This document shows, piece by piece, positions 7,072 through 15,083 of a stretch of 15,979 bases of DNA. Positions within the stretch are counted from its first letter, which is position 1, and every line of letters begins with the position of its first letter. The position numbers and the translations under genes were made by a program. This DNA is from an uncultured Clostridia bacterium (GTDB lineage: Bacteria > Bacillota > Clostridia > Oscillospirales > Ruminococcaceae), in contig CAMVBT010000021.1 in assembly GCA_947165805.1 (NCBI GenBank), positions 1 through 15,979 on the forward strand, given 5' to 3'. The notes beneath the pieces were generated by a model that worked only from the letters and a program-made list of their open reading frames with translations, was not told where the DNA came from and did not search any database.

Positions 7072-7698
7072 ATGAAAAATATAGTTGTTCTGGTATCCGG
7101 AGGCGGCACCAACCTGCAGGCTCTCATCGACGCGGAAAAGCGCGGAGAACTGGGCGGCGGCAAGATCACCTGCGTGATATCATCGAAGCCCGACGCTTAC
7201 GCGCTCAAACGCGCGAAGGACGCGTTCATACGGACAAAGGTGCTCGAAAGAAAGGAATTCCCCGACATAGCCGCTTACAGCAAGGCAATGGCGGAGCTCC
7301 TGAAAGAATGTGAGGCTGATCTTGTCGTTTACGCGGGCTTTATGACGATACTCGACGAGCAGGTCTGCGGGGCTTTCCCGTATAAGATGATAAACGTTCA
7401 CCCGGCGCTTATCCCCTCGTTCTGCGGCAAGGGCTACTACGGCCTGCGCGTGCATGAGGAGGCGCTGAAAAAGGGCGTCAAGGTCACCGGAGCCACGGTG
7501 CATTTCGTTACCGAGGAATGTGACGGAGGCCCCATAATCCTCCAGAAGGCGGTCGCGGTAAAGAACGGCGACACCCCCGAGATACTCCAGCGCAGAGTAA
7601 TGGAGGAAGCGGAATGGAAGATACTGCCCGAGGCGGTAAGGCTGTTCTGCGAGGACAGGATTAAGGTAGAAAACGGCGTAACGATCATTAGTGAATGA
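7072..7698 (+). CDS. purN: glycinamide ribonucleotide formyltransferase (PurN)
   Basis: PurN transfers a formyl group from 10-formyltetrahydrofolate to GAR, the third pathway step. The 208-residue protein has the phosphate-binding SGGGTNLQ at 9-16 and the catalytic triad of the family: Asn108 and His110 in INVHPALIPSF, and Asp151 in CDGGPIILQ. GATVHFV precedes the last. It starts 10 nt after the purM stop with AAGGAAA upstream, so it is tightly coupled. No abnormality is seen. Confidence 0.96.
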   Translation: MKNIVVLVSGGGTNLQALIDAEKRGELGGGKITCVISSKPDAYALKRAKDAFIRTKVLERKEFPDIAAYSKAMAELLKECEADLVVYAGFMTILDEQVCGAFPYKMINVHPALIPSFCGKGYYGLRVHEEALKKGVKVTGATVHFVTEECDGGPIILQKAVAVKNGDTPEILQRRVMEEAEWKILPEAVRLFCEDRIKVENGVTIISE

Positions 7699-7710
7699 AA
7701 GGAAAGAATA

Positions 7711-8427
7711 ATGGAAAAGATCGAACTGACAAAGGAACTCAACAGCCTCGAATACCACGGCAGAGGCATTATCCTCGGCAAATCCCCCGACGGTAAGAAG
7801 GCGGTCATAGCCTACTTCATCATGGGCAGGAGCGAGAACAGCCGCAACCGCGTATTCGTCGAGGACGGCGAAGGCATACGCACACAGGCGTTCGACCCGT
7901 CGAAGATGACCGACCCGCACCTTATCATATACGCTCCCGTAAAGGTGCTCGGCACAAAAACGATAGTTACCAACGGCGACCAGACCGACACGATCTATGA
8001 GCAGATGGACAAGCAGATGACCTTCGAGCAGGCTCTGCGGTTCCGCGAGTTCGAGGACGACAAGCCCAACTACACACCCCGCATCTCCGGCATAGTACAC
8101 GCCGACGGCGGCAATATGAACTACGCCCTGCACATAATCAAGAGCAACGACGGCGACCCGTCCTGCTGCATACGCAACACCTACGCGTACAGCTGCCCCA
8201 TGGACGGCGAGGGACGCTTCATACATACCTACAAGGGCGCGGGCGACCCGCTGCCGAGCTTTGAGGGCGAGCCCAAGCGCGTGACCATTCCCGATCTCGG
8301 TATCGACGACTTCACGAAGCTCGTATGGGACAACCTCAACAAGGACAATAAGGTATCGCTGTTCACAAGATACATCGACATCGAGACCGGCAAATACGAA
8401 TCCCGCATAGTAAACAAGAACGTCTGA
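7711..8427 (+). CDS. purO: IMP cyclohydrolase, archaeal PurO family
   Basis: The protein (238 residues) matches the stand-alone IMP cyclohydrolase family first known from archaea (PurO), which has an Ntn-hydrolase-like fold unrelated to the cyclohydrolase half of bacterial PurH. Recognised features are YHGRGIILGKSPDG at 15-28, AYFIMGRSENSRNR at 34-47, VTNGDQTDTIYEQM at 86-99 and TPRISGIVH. It would close FAICAR to IMP, the last step of the pathway. The assignment is supported by position: it lies between purN and a purH gene that encodes only the transformylase domain, so this gene supplies the missing activity. It starts 12 nt after purN with AAGGAAAG. Some annotations may call it a hypothetical protein. 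Confidence 0.85.
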   Translation: MEKIELTKELNSLEYHGRGIILGKSPDGKKAVIAYFIMGRSENSRNRVFVEDGEGIRTQAFDPSKMTDPHLIIYAPVKVLGTKTIVTNGDQTDTIYEQMDKQMTFEQALRFREFEDDKPNYTPRISGIVHADGGNMNYALHIIKSNDGDPSCCIRNTYAYSCPMDGEGRFIHTYKGAGDPLPSFEGEPKRVTIPDLGIDDFTKLVWDNLNKDNKVSLFTRYIDIETGKYESRIVNKNV

Positions 8428-8444
8428 ACAATGCAGAATTGCTG

Positions 8445-8459
8445 AGCGGCTTCGCCGCT
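8445..8459 (+). other. short intergenic hairpin
   Basis: AGCGGC and GCCGCT form a perfect 6-bp stem with a TTC loop. It is not followed by a T-run, so termination inside the operon is unlikely. It lies in the 87-nt gap before purH, which otherwise holds only the AGGAGGT site (8503-8509). Confidence 0.45.
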
Positions 8460-8514
8460 TATCCCTATAAACCGCGAAACTGTAACAATGAACAACCCTG
8501 ACAGGAGGTACAAA

Positions 8515-9690
8515 ATGAAAGAACTCGAACTCAAATACGGCTGCAACCCCAATCAGAAGCCTTCCAGAATATTCATGGAAAACGGCGAGCTCCCGATAGA
8601 GGTGCTCAACGGCAAGCCCGGCTACATCAACTTTATGGACGCTTTCAACGGCTGGCAGCTCGTAAAGGAGCTTAAAAAGGCGACCGGACTTCCGGCTGCG
8701 ACATCGTTCAAGCACGTTTCCCCCGCCGGCGCGGCTGTGGGTCTGCCGCTGACCGATACTTTAAAGAAGATATACTGGGTGGACGATCTCGGCGAGCTCT
8801 CTCCCCTTGCCTGCGCTTACGCGAGAGCGAGAGGAGCAGACAGAATGTCCTCCTACGGCGACTTCATCTCCCTGTCCGATGTCTGCGACGTCCCCACAGC
8901 GAAGATGATACAGCGCGAGGTCTCGGACGGCGTTATAGCTCCCGGCTACGAGCCCGAGGCTCTTGAGATACTCAAGTCCAAGAGAAAGGGCACCTACAAC
9001 ATCATAAAGATCGACCCCGACTACACCCCCGCTCCAATTGAGCGCAAGCAGGTGTACGGCATCACCTTCGAGCAGGGCAGAAATGAGCTCGTTATCAACG
9101 ACGAGCTGTTCGCGAACATCGTTACCGACAACAAGAACCTCACCGAGGACGCGAAGCGCGACCTCGCTATCGCTATGATAACCCTCAAATACACGCAGTC
9201 CAACTCCGTAGCTTACGCGTGCGGAGGTCAGGCTATCGGTATCGGCGCGGGTCAGCAGTCGAGAATACACTGCACACGCCTCGCCGGCACAAAGGCTGAC
9301 AACTGGTATCTCCGCCAGTCGCCGCAGGTGCTCGGATTACAGTTCGTTGACGACATCAGACGCGCCGACAGAGACAACGCTATCGACCTCTACATCGGCG
9401 AGGATTATATGGACGTGCTCGCTGAGGGCGCATGGCAGAACATCTTCAAGGTAAAGCCCGACGTATTCACCGTAGAGGAGAAGAAAAAGTGGCTCTCCAC
9501 GATGAAGGGCGTTTCCCTCGGCTCGGACGCGTTCTTCCCGTTCGGCGACAACATCGAGCGCGCTCACCGCAGCGGCGTTGAGTTCATAGCACAGCCCGGC
9601 GGCTCCATACGCGACGACAATGTTATCGAGACCTGCAATAAGTACGGCATCGTAATGTCGTTCACGGGTATCAGACTGTTCCACCACTGA
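8515..9690 (+). CDS. purH: AICAR transformylase, stand-alone (PurH C-terminal domain only)
   Basis: The enzyme formylates AICAR with 10-formyltetrahydrofolate to FAICAR. At 391 residues it covers only the transformylase part of PurH; the N-terminal methylglyoxal-synthase-like cyclohydrolase domain of the usual ~510-residue protein is absent. The first residues, MKELELKYGCNPNQKPSR, align with the start of the transformylase domain. SFKHVSPAGAA at 64-74 holds the Lys66-His67 pair typical of the active site. DGVIAPGY, GIGAGQQSR and SDAFFPFGDNIE follow, and IAQPGGSIRDD near the C-terminus is intact. The start at 8515 is set by AGGAGGT at 8503-8509; an upstream in-frame ATG at 8488 has no such site. 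The separate PurO-like gene upstream provides the cyclohydrolase step. Confidence 0.95.
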   Translation: MKELELKYGCNPNQKPSRIFMENGELPIEVLNGKPGYINFMDAFNGWQLVKELKKATGLPAATSFKHVSPAGAAVGLPLTDTLKKIYWVDDLGELSPLACAYARARGADRMSSYGDFISLSDVCDVPTAKMIQREVSDGVIAPGYEPEALEILKSKRKGTYNIIKIDPDYTPAPIERKQVYGITFEQGRNELVINDELFANIVTDNKNLTEDAKRDLAIAMITLKYTQSNSVAYACGGQAIGIGAGQQSRIHCTRLAGTKADNWYLRQSPQVLGLQFVDDIRRADRDNAIDLYIGEDYMDVLAEGAWQNIFKVKPDVFTVEEKKKWLSTMKGVSLGSDAFFPFGDNIERAHRSGVEFIAQPGGSIRDDNVIETCNKYGIVMSFTGIRLFHH

Positions 9691-9695
9691 TAAAT

Positions 9696-9729
9696 AATTG
9701 ATAATTGACAATTGAAAATTGATAATTTT
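9696..9729 (+). repeat. 7-bp tandem repeat (AATTGAN)x4
   Basis: AATTGAT, AATTGAC, AATTGAA and AATTGAT follow one another without gaps at 9696-9723, and a fifth partial copy AATTTT ends at 9729. It begins 6 nt after the purH stop. The AT content is far above the surrounding genes. It lies directly before a perfect hairpin and may be one composite intergenic element. Confidence 0.8.
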
Positions 9730-9731
9730 GG

Positions 9732-9748
9732 TGTCGCCTGCGGCGACA
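9732..9748 (+). other. perfect GC-rich hairpin after the heptad repeat
   Basis: TGTCGCC (9732-9738) and GGCGACA (9742-9748) form a 7-bp stem with a TGC loop. There is no T-run after it. Together with the heptad repeat it fills the gap between purH and the membrane-protein gene. Confidence 0.6.
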
Positions 9749-9818
9749 GATCATGATATCGACAAAGCCCGATGACCCCGTTAAAGATATACGGCGTTCA
9801 TATCTGAGAGGTGATGAT

Positions 9819-10481
9819 ATGTCAAAGTTCGGATATTTTCTCGCACTCTTTCAGCCGACATTGACGACCGCTGCCGTCTGCGCAGGCGTTTACCTGCTGC
9901 TGACGTCCGGCGCGACCGCGCCCGGGTCTATCGGGGCAGGGCTCGTGCTCGCGGGGATACTTTCAATAGTATTCTACGCGAAAAGACTGCATGGCCTCCC
10001 CGAAGCGAGGCTCATAAACTCGCCCGAGACCGATGTTCTGCGCGTCTATATGCGCGGCGGGCTCATAGCGGCTTTTATCCCGACAGCCATAAGTCTCGCG
10101 CTCGTCGGAACGCTCTTCGGGATAGTGCCCAACGACGGGGTCGCCGTGATAACATTTATCGGTTGCTATGCCGCTTTTCTGCTGCTCCCGTTCGTCTTTT
10201 ATCCGGCGATCGTGTTTATAACTCTCTTCGGCGCGGGAACAGATACGGAAGCCGAGCGTATATGGGGCGTACTGCTTGTCGTATGCTTTATAACAAGGAC
10301 GGTCATGCAGTCGATGTGCTTCATAGCCACGAACAAGCGCATAGATTACGACGACAGCCGCGTCGGCGGCATTTTCATGACTATGCCCGGAACTGTGAAC
10401 ATAATATTCTGGCTCGGCAATCTTTCAAAAGTACGGAAATTCGCGAAAATAGAGATCGAGAAAGGAATTGCTGCACAATGA
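9819..10481 (+). CDS. uncharacterised integral membrane protein
   Basis: I do not recognise this 220-residue protein. It begins MSKFGYFLALFQPTLTTAAV and has about six hydrophobic segments (roughly 8-28, 36-53, 79-101, 105-138 as one or two spans, 148-165 and 183-200). A charged loop after the second contains KRLHGLPEARLINSPETD. The C-terminus is lysine-rich, probably cytosolic. The start at 9819 is set by GAGAGGTGA at 9806-9814; an in-frame ATG at 9753 has no ribosome binding site and would add a polar extension. It overlaps the next gene by four bases (ATGA), so the two are translationally coupled. Its presence within a purine operon gives no clear functional hint, although transport or stress roles could be tested. 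Confidence 0.75.
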   Translation: MSKFGYFLALFQPTLTTAAVCAGVYLLLTSGATAPGSIGAGLVLAGILSIVFYAKRLHGLPEARLINSPETDVLRVYMRGGLIAAFIPTAISLALVGTLFGIVPNDGVAVITFIGCYAAFLLLPFVFYPAIVFITLFGAGTDTEAERIWGVLLVVCFITRTVMQSMCFIATNKRIDYDDSRVGGIFMTMPGTVNIIFWLGNLSKVRKFAKIEIEKGIAAQ

Positions 10482-10861
10482 GCTACTGCAAGGACATATA
10501 CCCCGACCTGTACGAGTATCTGCGCAACAAGAAGGGCGTGGACATCGACTATCAGGAGCAGTGGGGCTGGACGCGCTTCATGCTGCGCGGCAAGATGTTC
10601 GCGGCGATATGCGCCGACGGAACGGACAAGGCACTGCTCAACATCAAGGCGCAGCCCGACTACAACGACATGATACGCAGGCTGCATGAGGATATAAACG
10701 AGGGCTACTATATGAATAAGCAGCACTGGAACAGCGTGAAGCTCACGGGTACGGTGCCTTATGAGGTAGTCCGGGATATGTGCGACCGCGGCTACAACGA
10801 AGTGCTGCGGCATTTCCCGAAAAAAGTGCAGCATGAGATACTTGAAGACATCTGGCAGTAA
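10478..10861 (+). CDS. MmcQ/YjbR family protein
   Basis: The 127-residue protein belongs to the MmcQ/YjbR family, small proteins with a CyaY-like or double-wing-type fold whose function is poorly defined. The diagnostic part is residues about 30-115: GWTRFMLRGKMFAAICADG, then LNIKAQPDY, GYYMNKQHWNSVKLTG and a helical end with MCDRGYNEVLRHF. The ATG overlaps the TGA of the membrane protein, so it relies on coupled translation, with GAAAGGAA a short way upstream. With its partner it separates purH from purD. Whether it acts in purine metabolism is not known from the sequence. Confidence 0.82.
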   Translation: MSYCKDIYPDLYEYLRNKKGVDIDYQEQWGWTRFMLRGKMFAAICADGTDKALLNIKAQPDYNDMIRRLHEDINEGYYMNKQHWNSVKLTGTVPYEVVRDMCDRGYNEVLRHFPKKVQHEILEDIWQ

Positions 10862-10868
10862 CACAGCA

Positions 10869-10893
10869 TCGACCCCGCTTACGGCGGGGTCGA
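10869..10893 (+). other. strong GC hairpin between mmcQ-like gene and purD
   Basis: TCGACCCCGC (10869-10878) and GCGGGGTCGA (10884-10893) form a perfect 10-bp stem with a 5-nt loop. The following bases (AACTTAACGG) are not a T-run, so full termination is doubtful. It could lower read-through into purD or protect the upstream mRNA 3' end. Confidence 0.55.
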
Positions 10894-10918
10894 AACTTAA
10901 CGGAAGGAAGGACATCAA

Positions 10919-12199
<1,281 letters not shown>

Positions 12200-12233
12200 G
12201 AACAAAAAATCTGTAACCTTTTTCCTTTCCGCG

Positions 12234-12264
12234 CGGTGTTATAGGTGAAAGACCAAAAACACCG
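12234..12264 (+). other. inverted repeat between purD and lipoprotein gene
   Basis: CGGTGTT (12234-12240) pairs with AACACCG (12258-12264), and inside it GGT (12244-12246) can pair with ACC (12252-12254). It ends a few bases before the ribosome binding site of the lipoprotein gene and lacks a T-run, so it could affect translation more than termination. Confidence 0.4.
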
Positions 12265-12283
12265 GACAGAAAGGAAGATAAAA

Positions 12284-12994
12284 ATGAAGAATATAAACAG
12301 ATCATTTGCGATAGCGGCAATAACCGCGGTAGTGATGACATTCTCCGCCTGCGCGGGCGGCAGCGCTCCCGCAGCCGATGCCCCGGTATCGGACAAGGAC
12401 ACGTCTGCCGTCACCACAGCGGCTCCGGAGACCACAGCGGTCACGACCTCGGCAGCAACGACGACTGCCTCGACCTCCGCGGTACCGGAGACGAGCGAAA
12501 GCGCCGTGACCTCGCTCATGCCGGTAGTGATACCCGACGAAACGGACGAAAGCGGCACAGGCGTTGCCGTATCGGGCTCCGGGATCGCCGACGGGGACAT
12601 AACGGCGGAGATGCCCGTTGAGCTGTCCCCGGAACAGCCCGAAGATACCGGGGACGTTGAAGTCTACAATTCCGGCGGAACGATGCTCGCGGCTGCCTCG
12701 GCGGACGGCGGTGAAAACGGATTATCTGCGGACACGGGCAGTTACGGCTTCAATGTGTTCATTATCGCGGTGGAACCGGGTACTCCCGCGGACAGAATGA
12801 CCGGGCTGTGCGCAGACCTCGGGCTCTCGGTCGTCTATGACTATGAGAACTTCGATATGTATGCCGTTTCGTCCGGTGCCGTCCTCGGCGAAGAAGCCGC
12901 GGATCAGCTCATCGAAAAGATCGAGGAGTACGATTTTGTATTAATGGTTGAACCCGACAGCGCCGTCAGTCTCGCAGGCGCCGAGGTGCAATAA
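12284..12994 (+). CDS. lipoprotein with a possible inhibitor I9-like C-terminal domain
   Basis: The 236-residue protein has a signal peptide with a lipobox ending at Cys23 (MTFSAC). A long Thr/Ala/Ser-rich then acidic disordered stretch follows to about residue 150. The only compact part is residues 156-236, beginning FNVFIIAVEPGTPADRM. It reads as alternating strands and helices (VVYDYENFDMYAV, then a helix with ADQLIEKIEE, then FVLMVEPDSAVSL). This pattern resembles subtilisin propeptide/inhibitor I9 domains, where the last strand often reads VEPD followed by a small loop. That link is an inference from pattern only. The start at 12284 is preferred to a GTG at 12245 because AAAGGAAG lies upstream and the signal peptide follows directly. 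It probably depends on the promoter in purD. Confidence 0.8.
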   Translation: MKNINRSFAIAAITAVVMTFSACAGGSAPAADAPVSDKDTSAVTTAAPETTAVTTSAATTTASTSAVPETSESAVTSLMPVVIPDETDESGTGVAVSGSGIADGDITAEMPVELSPEQPEDTGDVEVYNSGGTMLAAASADGGENGLSADTGSYGFNVFIIAVEPGTPADRMTGLCADLGLSVVYDYENFDMYAVSSGAVLGEEAADQLIEKIEEYDFVLMVEPDSAVSLAGAEVQ

Positions 12995-12996
12995 AT

Positions 12997-13106
12997 AATG
13001 TGTCCTCAATAACTGCCTTTTGGCAGTTATTGGCTGAAAATCTGCAAAACAGATTTTCAGATGTTGTGTAAATGCGCCTGCGTTGCATTTACACAACGGA
13101 CACATT
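12997..13106. repeat. perfect four-way cloverleaf of inverted repeats
   Basis: An outer 9-bp stem AATGTGTCC (12997-13005) / GGACACATT (13098-13106) closes three consecutive perfect hairpins. Arm 1 is 13007-13017 with 13022-13032 (11 bp, TTTT loop). Arm 2 is 13034-13044 with 13050-13060 (11 bp, CAAAA loop). Arm 3 is 13063-13075 with 13085-13097 (13 bp, 9-nt loop). Only about four bases remain unpaired at the junction. All 44 pairs are Watson-Crick, so both strands can form it. It begins 3 nt after the lipoprotein stop codon. It is not a tRNA: there is no anticodon arm of normal size and no CCA/T-arm consensus. The perfect complementarity suggests a mobile structured repeat or a selected junction. 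Confidence 0.75.
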
Positions 13107-13108
13107 CC

Positions 13109-13225
13109 TTGATGTCAAGCTCATTCCGCCCTGTGGGCGGACAGCAGACATTAAATAACTGCCGACGGGGAGGCAGAAAATTTCCCCGGGCGAGTTCGCA
13201 AAATCCTCGCCGCCGCTCATGCGGC
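13109..13225 (+). promoter_or_regulatory. cluster of hairpins in the queT leader
   Basis: Five further stems follow the cloverleaf. TTGATGTC (13109-13116) pairs with GACATTAA (13147-13154, one G-U) around a perfect 7-bp hairpin 13125-13131/13135-13141. CTGCC (13159-13163) pairs with GGCAG (13172-13176). GGCGAG (13189-13194) pairs with CTCGCC (13206-13211). GCCGC (13212-13216) pairs with GCGGC (13221-13225). The loop segment CGGGGA (13166-13171) can also pair with TCCCCG (13183-13188), making a compact H-type pseudoknot with an A-rich connector. This is consistent with a regulatory leader, but no named family was matched. Confidence 0.5.
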
Positions 13226-13241
13226 AGATCAAAACTACGAA

Positions 13242-13283
13242 ATGAAAAAGGGGCTTACCATGCCCCCGGATAAGTTAAAATGA
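13242..13283 (+). CDS. candidate 13-codon upstream ORF overlapping queT
   Basis: ATG at 13242 opens a frame for MKKGLTMPPDKLK, whose TGA (13281-13283) overlaps the queT ATG as ATGA. No clear ribosome binding site precedes it. If translated it would couple to queT and disturb the hairpin at 13250-13266. The codons also form the candidate pseudoknot, so the frame may be incidental. Confidence 0.25.
   Translation: MKKGLTMPPDKLK
13250..13274 (+). promoter_or_regulatory. candidate pseudoknot at the queT start (possible preQ1-type switch)
   Basis: GGGGC (13250-13254) pairs with GCCCC (13262-13266), and the loop TTA (13255-13257, extendable to CTTA) can pair with TAA(G) at 13271-13274, giving an H-type pseudoknot. 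The 3' partner includes the only Shine-Dalgarno-like bases (GGATAAG) before the queT start, so folding would hide the ribosome binding site. QueT genes are often controlled by preQ1 riboswitches, which are H-type pseudoknots. The A-rich tail of class I is not evident here, so the class is unresolved. Confidence 0.4.
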
Positions 13284-13777
13284 AAGAAAAGATAATATTC
13301 ATCACACACGCGGCTGTGATCGCCGCGCTGTACATGGTACTTACACTCACGGCAGGCGCGTTCGGTCTCGCGAACGGGGCGGTCCAGCTCCGCTTCTCCG
13401 AGGCTCTCACCATACTGCCGTATTTTACTCCCGCGGCGATACCCGGGCTGTTCATAGGCTGCATACTGTCCAATATACTGACAGGCTGCGTGCTCTGGGA
13501 CATCGTCTTCGGAAGTATCGCGACGCTCCTCGGAGCGATCGGCACCTATTATCTCGGCAGAAAGGTGAACAAGTGGCTCTCGCCCGTTCCGCCCATTCTC
13601 GCAAATACGCTGATAATCCCGTTCGTACTCGCGTTTGCTTACGGTGCCGAGGAAAGCATACCGTTCCTCATGCTGACAGTCGGCGCAGGCGAGGTGCTTT
13701 CCTGCGGAATTCTCGGTCTCATACTCCTGAACGCGATAGAGCCTATCAAAAGGGCAGTGTTCGACCCAAAACCGTAA
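13280..13777 (+). CDS. queT: QueT family ECF transporter substrate-binding (S) component
   Basis: The 165-residue membrane protein matches the QueT family, thought to be the S component of an energy-coupling-factor importer for queuosine precursors such as preQ1. Features are the N-terminal helix THAAVIAALYMVLTL, the QLRFSEALTILPYFTPAAIPGLFIGC segment, GCVLWDIVFGSIATLLGA and PPILANTLIIPFVLAFAYG, with about five membrane spans. The shared ECF ATPases and EcfT are not in the window and would be encoded elsewhere. Its upstream region is unusually structured, and the putative ribosome binding site lies in a predicted pseudoknot, which fits ligand-controlled translation. The neighbouring lipoproteins give no functional link. 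Confidence 0.9.
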   Translation: MKEKIIFITHAAVIAALYMVLTLTAGAFGLANGAVQLRFSEALTILPYFTPAAIPGLFIGCILSNILTGCVLWDIVFGSIATLLGAIGTYYLGRKVNKWLSPVPPILANTLIIPFVLAFAYGAEESIPFLMLTVGAGEVLSCGILGLILLNAIEPIKRAVFDPKP

Positions 13778-13824
13778 GCACCACAGCCGGAGACCGGCGC
13801 GGCAGGACGACAGGAGGGAATAAA

Positions 13825-14967
13825 ATGAGAAAAAATGCAATTATCCCGGCTCTTGCCGCCCTGATGATGCTGTCCGGCTGCTCGGCAGGCGGCGCGCAGG
13901 ACACGACCTCCGCACCCGCCGCGACGACCTCCGCGCTCACCGAGCCGGCAGCAGCGACCACGGCTCCCGGAACAACGACCGCGGTGACCACCGCCGAGGA
14001 AAGAGACCCGGCGCTCGATATGTCCATGAAGGATATGTTCTTAAATCTGAATGTGGCTTCAAAAACAGGCAAATACCTGGGCGAGACTTTTGAAGAACTG
14101 TACGTCAGATACATGAACGCTCTGGAAAAGACCGGCAGGAGCACGGAATGGGAGAAGCTCTGCCGCACGGTCTCCGCAGTATATGACTTCGCCGGGACCC
14201 CGCAGAAGAAGCTGTTCATCGACTGCGGCTTCGCTCTGACCTCCGCGGACGTTGACGCGCCGTATTATAACGATGTGATAAAGCCCGTACTGAACGGGCT
14301 GGGCGACAGCCTCAGAGAAAAGATGTACACCGAGGGGAACACGCTTTCCCTGCCGGGGCTCCTGTGGCTGCCGGAGGAATACGATGAGTATGTTTCCGGA
14401 GGCTTCGGCGGCGAGATAACTCCGCGAAAGAAGGGCGGCAAGCTGCGGGTGCTCCTCATCGACAAAAGCGAGACGATAACCTCACAGAAGGACAAGATAG
14501 GCAAGTATTTCTATAATTCCTACGATGTCGGCGCCGTGCGAAGCTCCGACTGGTTCGACAGCAAGGTCTATGAGGACGCGAAAAGCTCGCTTCTCGACCG
14601 CGCTTCAAAGGTGTACAGAGTGCTTTCCCTCTCGGGCGTGAAGCCGGGATTCGTGCTTGCCGCGACTCCCTCCGAGGCAGATATCATACTCGAATATGAG
14701 TGCTCGGACGGTACTGCGCAGAACTACTCCTCCGGCTCCGATACGCTGACCCTGTGGCTCACGGAGTTCAGGCTGAACGCCGTGAACAACTTCACGGGAG
14801 AGTCCGCCGATGTCCGCTTCGGATACAGCGAGTCTCCCGAAACGGTACAGATACCCGCCGGAGCGAACAGATACGGCGCTCTGGTATCGCCGTTCCCGGA
14901 AATGGCCGGTACGCCCGAGGGCAAAGCCTTCGCGGAAACACTGGCTTCGTGGTTCACAAACGACTGA
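13825..14967 (+). CDS. lipoprotein of unknown function
   Basis: I do not recognise the family. The 380-residue protein has a short signal peptide, MRKNAIIPALAALMMLSG, with a lipobox ending at Cys19. A Thr/Ala-rich linker runs to about residue 60, much like the other two lipoproteins in the window. The rest is a globular, mixed alpha/beta domain with segments such as KLRVLLIDKSETITSQKDKI, GFVLAATPSEADIILEYECS and SDTLTLWLTEFRLNAV, compatible with an extracytoplasmic sensory or binding role. AGGAGGG at 13812-13818 fixes the start at 13825; earlier in-frame starts overlap queT and lack a signal peptide. A strong terminator follows, ending this transcript. Confidence 0.78.
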   Translation: MRKNAIIPALAALMMLSGCSAGGAQDTTSAPAATTSALTEPAAATTAPGTTTAVTTAEERDPALDMSMKDMFLNLNVASKTGKYLGETFEELYVRYMNALEKTGRSTEWEKLCRTVSAVYDFAGTPQKKLFIDCGFALTSADVDAPYYNDVIKPVLNGLGDSLREKMYTEGNTLSLPGLLWLPEEYDEYVSGGFGGEITPRKKGGKLRVLLIDKSETITSQKDKIGKYFYNSYDVGAVRSSDWFDSKVYEDAKSSLLDRASKVYRVLSLSGVKPGFVLAATPSEADIILEYECSDGTAQNYSSGSDTLTLWLTEFRLNAVNNFTGESADVRFGYSESPETVQIPAGANRYGALVSPFPEMAGTPEGKAFAETLASWFTND

Positions 14968-14981
14968 ATATCACAGCAAAC

Positions 14982-15018
14982 AGGCAATACCGCACAAATA
15001 ACGGGCGGTATTGCCTTT
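14982..15018 (+). terminator. intrinsic terminator after lipoprotein gene
   Basis: AGGCAATACCGC (14982-14993) and GCGGTATTGCCT (15005-15016) form a perfect 12-bp stem with an 11-nt loop, followed by TTT and then a T-rich stretch (GACTTTCTT). It separates the lipoprotein transcript from the ribosomal-protein operon. Confidence 0.75.
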
Positions 15019-15049
15019 GACTTTCTTATAATAAAATATCCAAAAGGTA

Positions 15050-15078
15050 TTGACAAACGCGCGGTTATATGGTAAAAT
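15050..15078 (+). promoter_or_regulatory. promoter of the rplU-prp-rpmA operon
   Basis: TTGACA (15050-15055), 17 bp, TAAAAT (15073-15078): a near-perfect sigma70-type promoter. Transcription would start near 15085, right at the leader hairpin. Confidence 0.85.
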
Positions 15079-15083
15079 GATTT

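Noticed and set aside
7180..8715. Long minus-strand open frame opposite purN and purO
   Set aside because: It is a shadow of GC-rich codon usage on the plus strand, lacks a ribosome binding site and has no recognisable motifs.
12997..13106. tRNA or tmRNA cloverleaf
   Set aside because: Arm lengths (11, 11, 13 bp) and loops do not fit a tRNA, and there is no T-loop or CCA-end consensus.
12997..13225. CRISPR array
   Set aside because: The repeats are inverted within one unit and no direct repeat with spacers exists.
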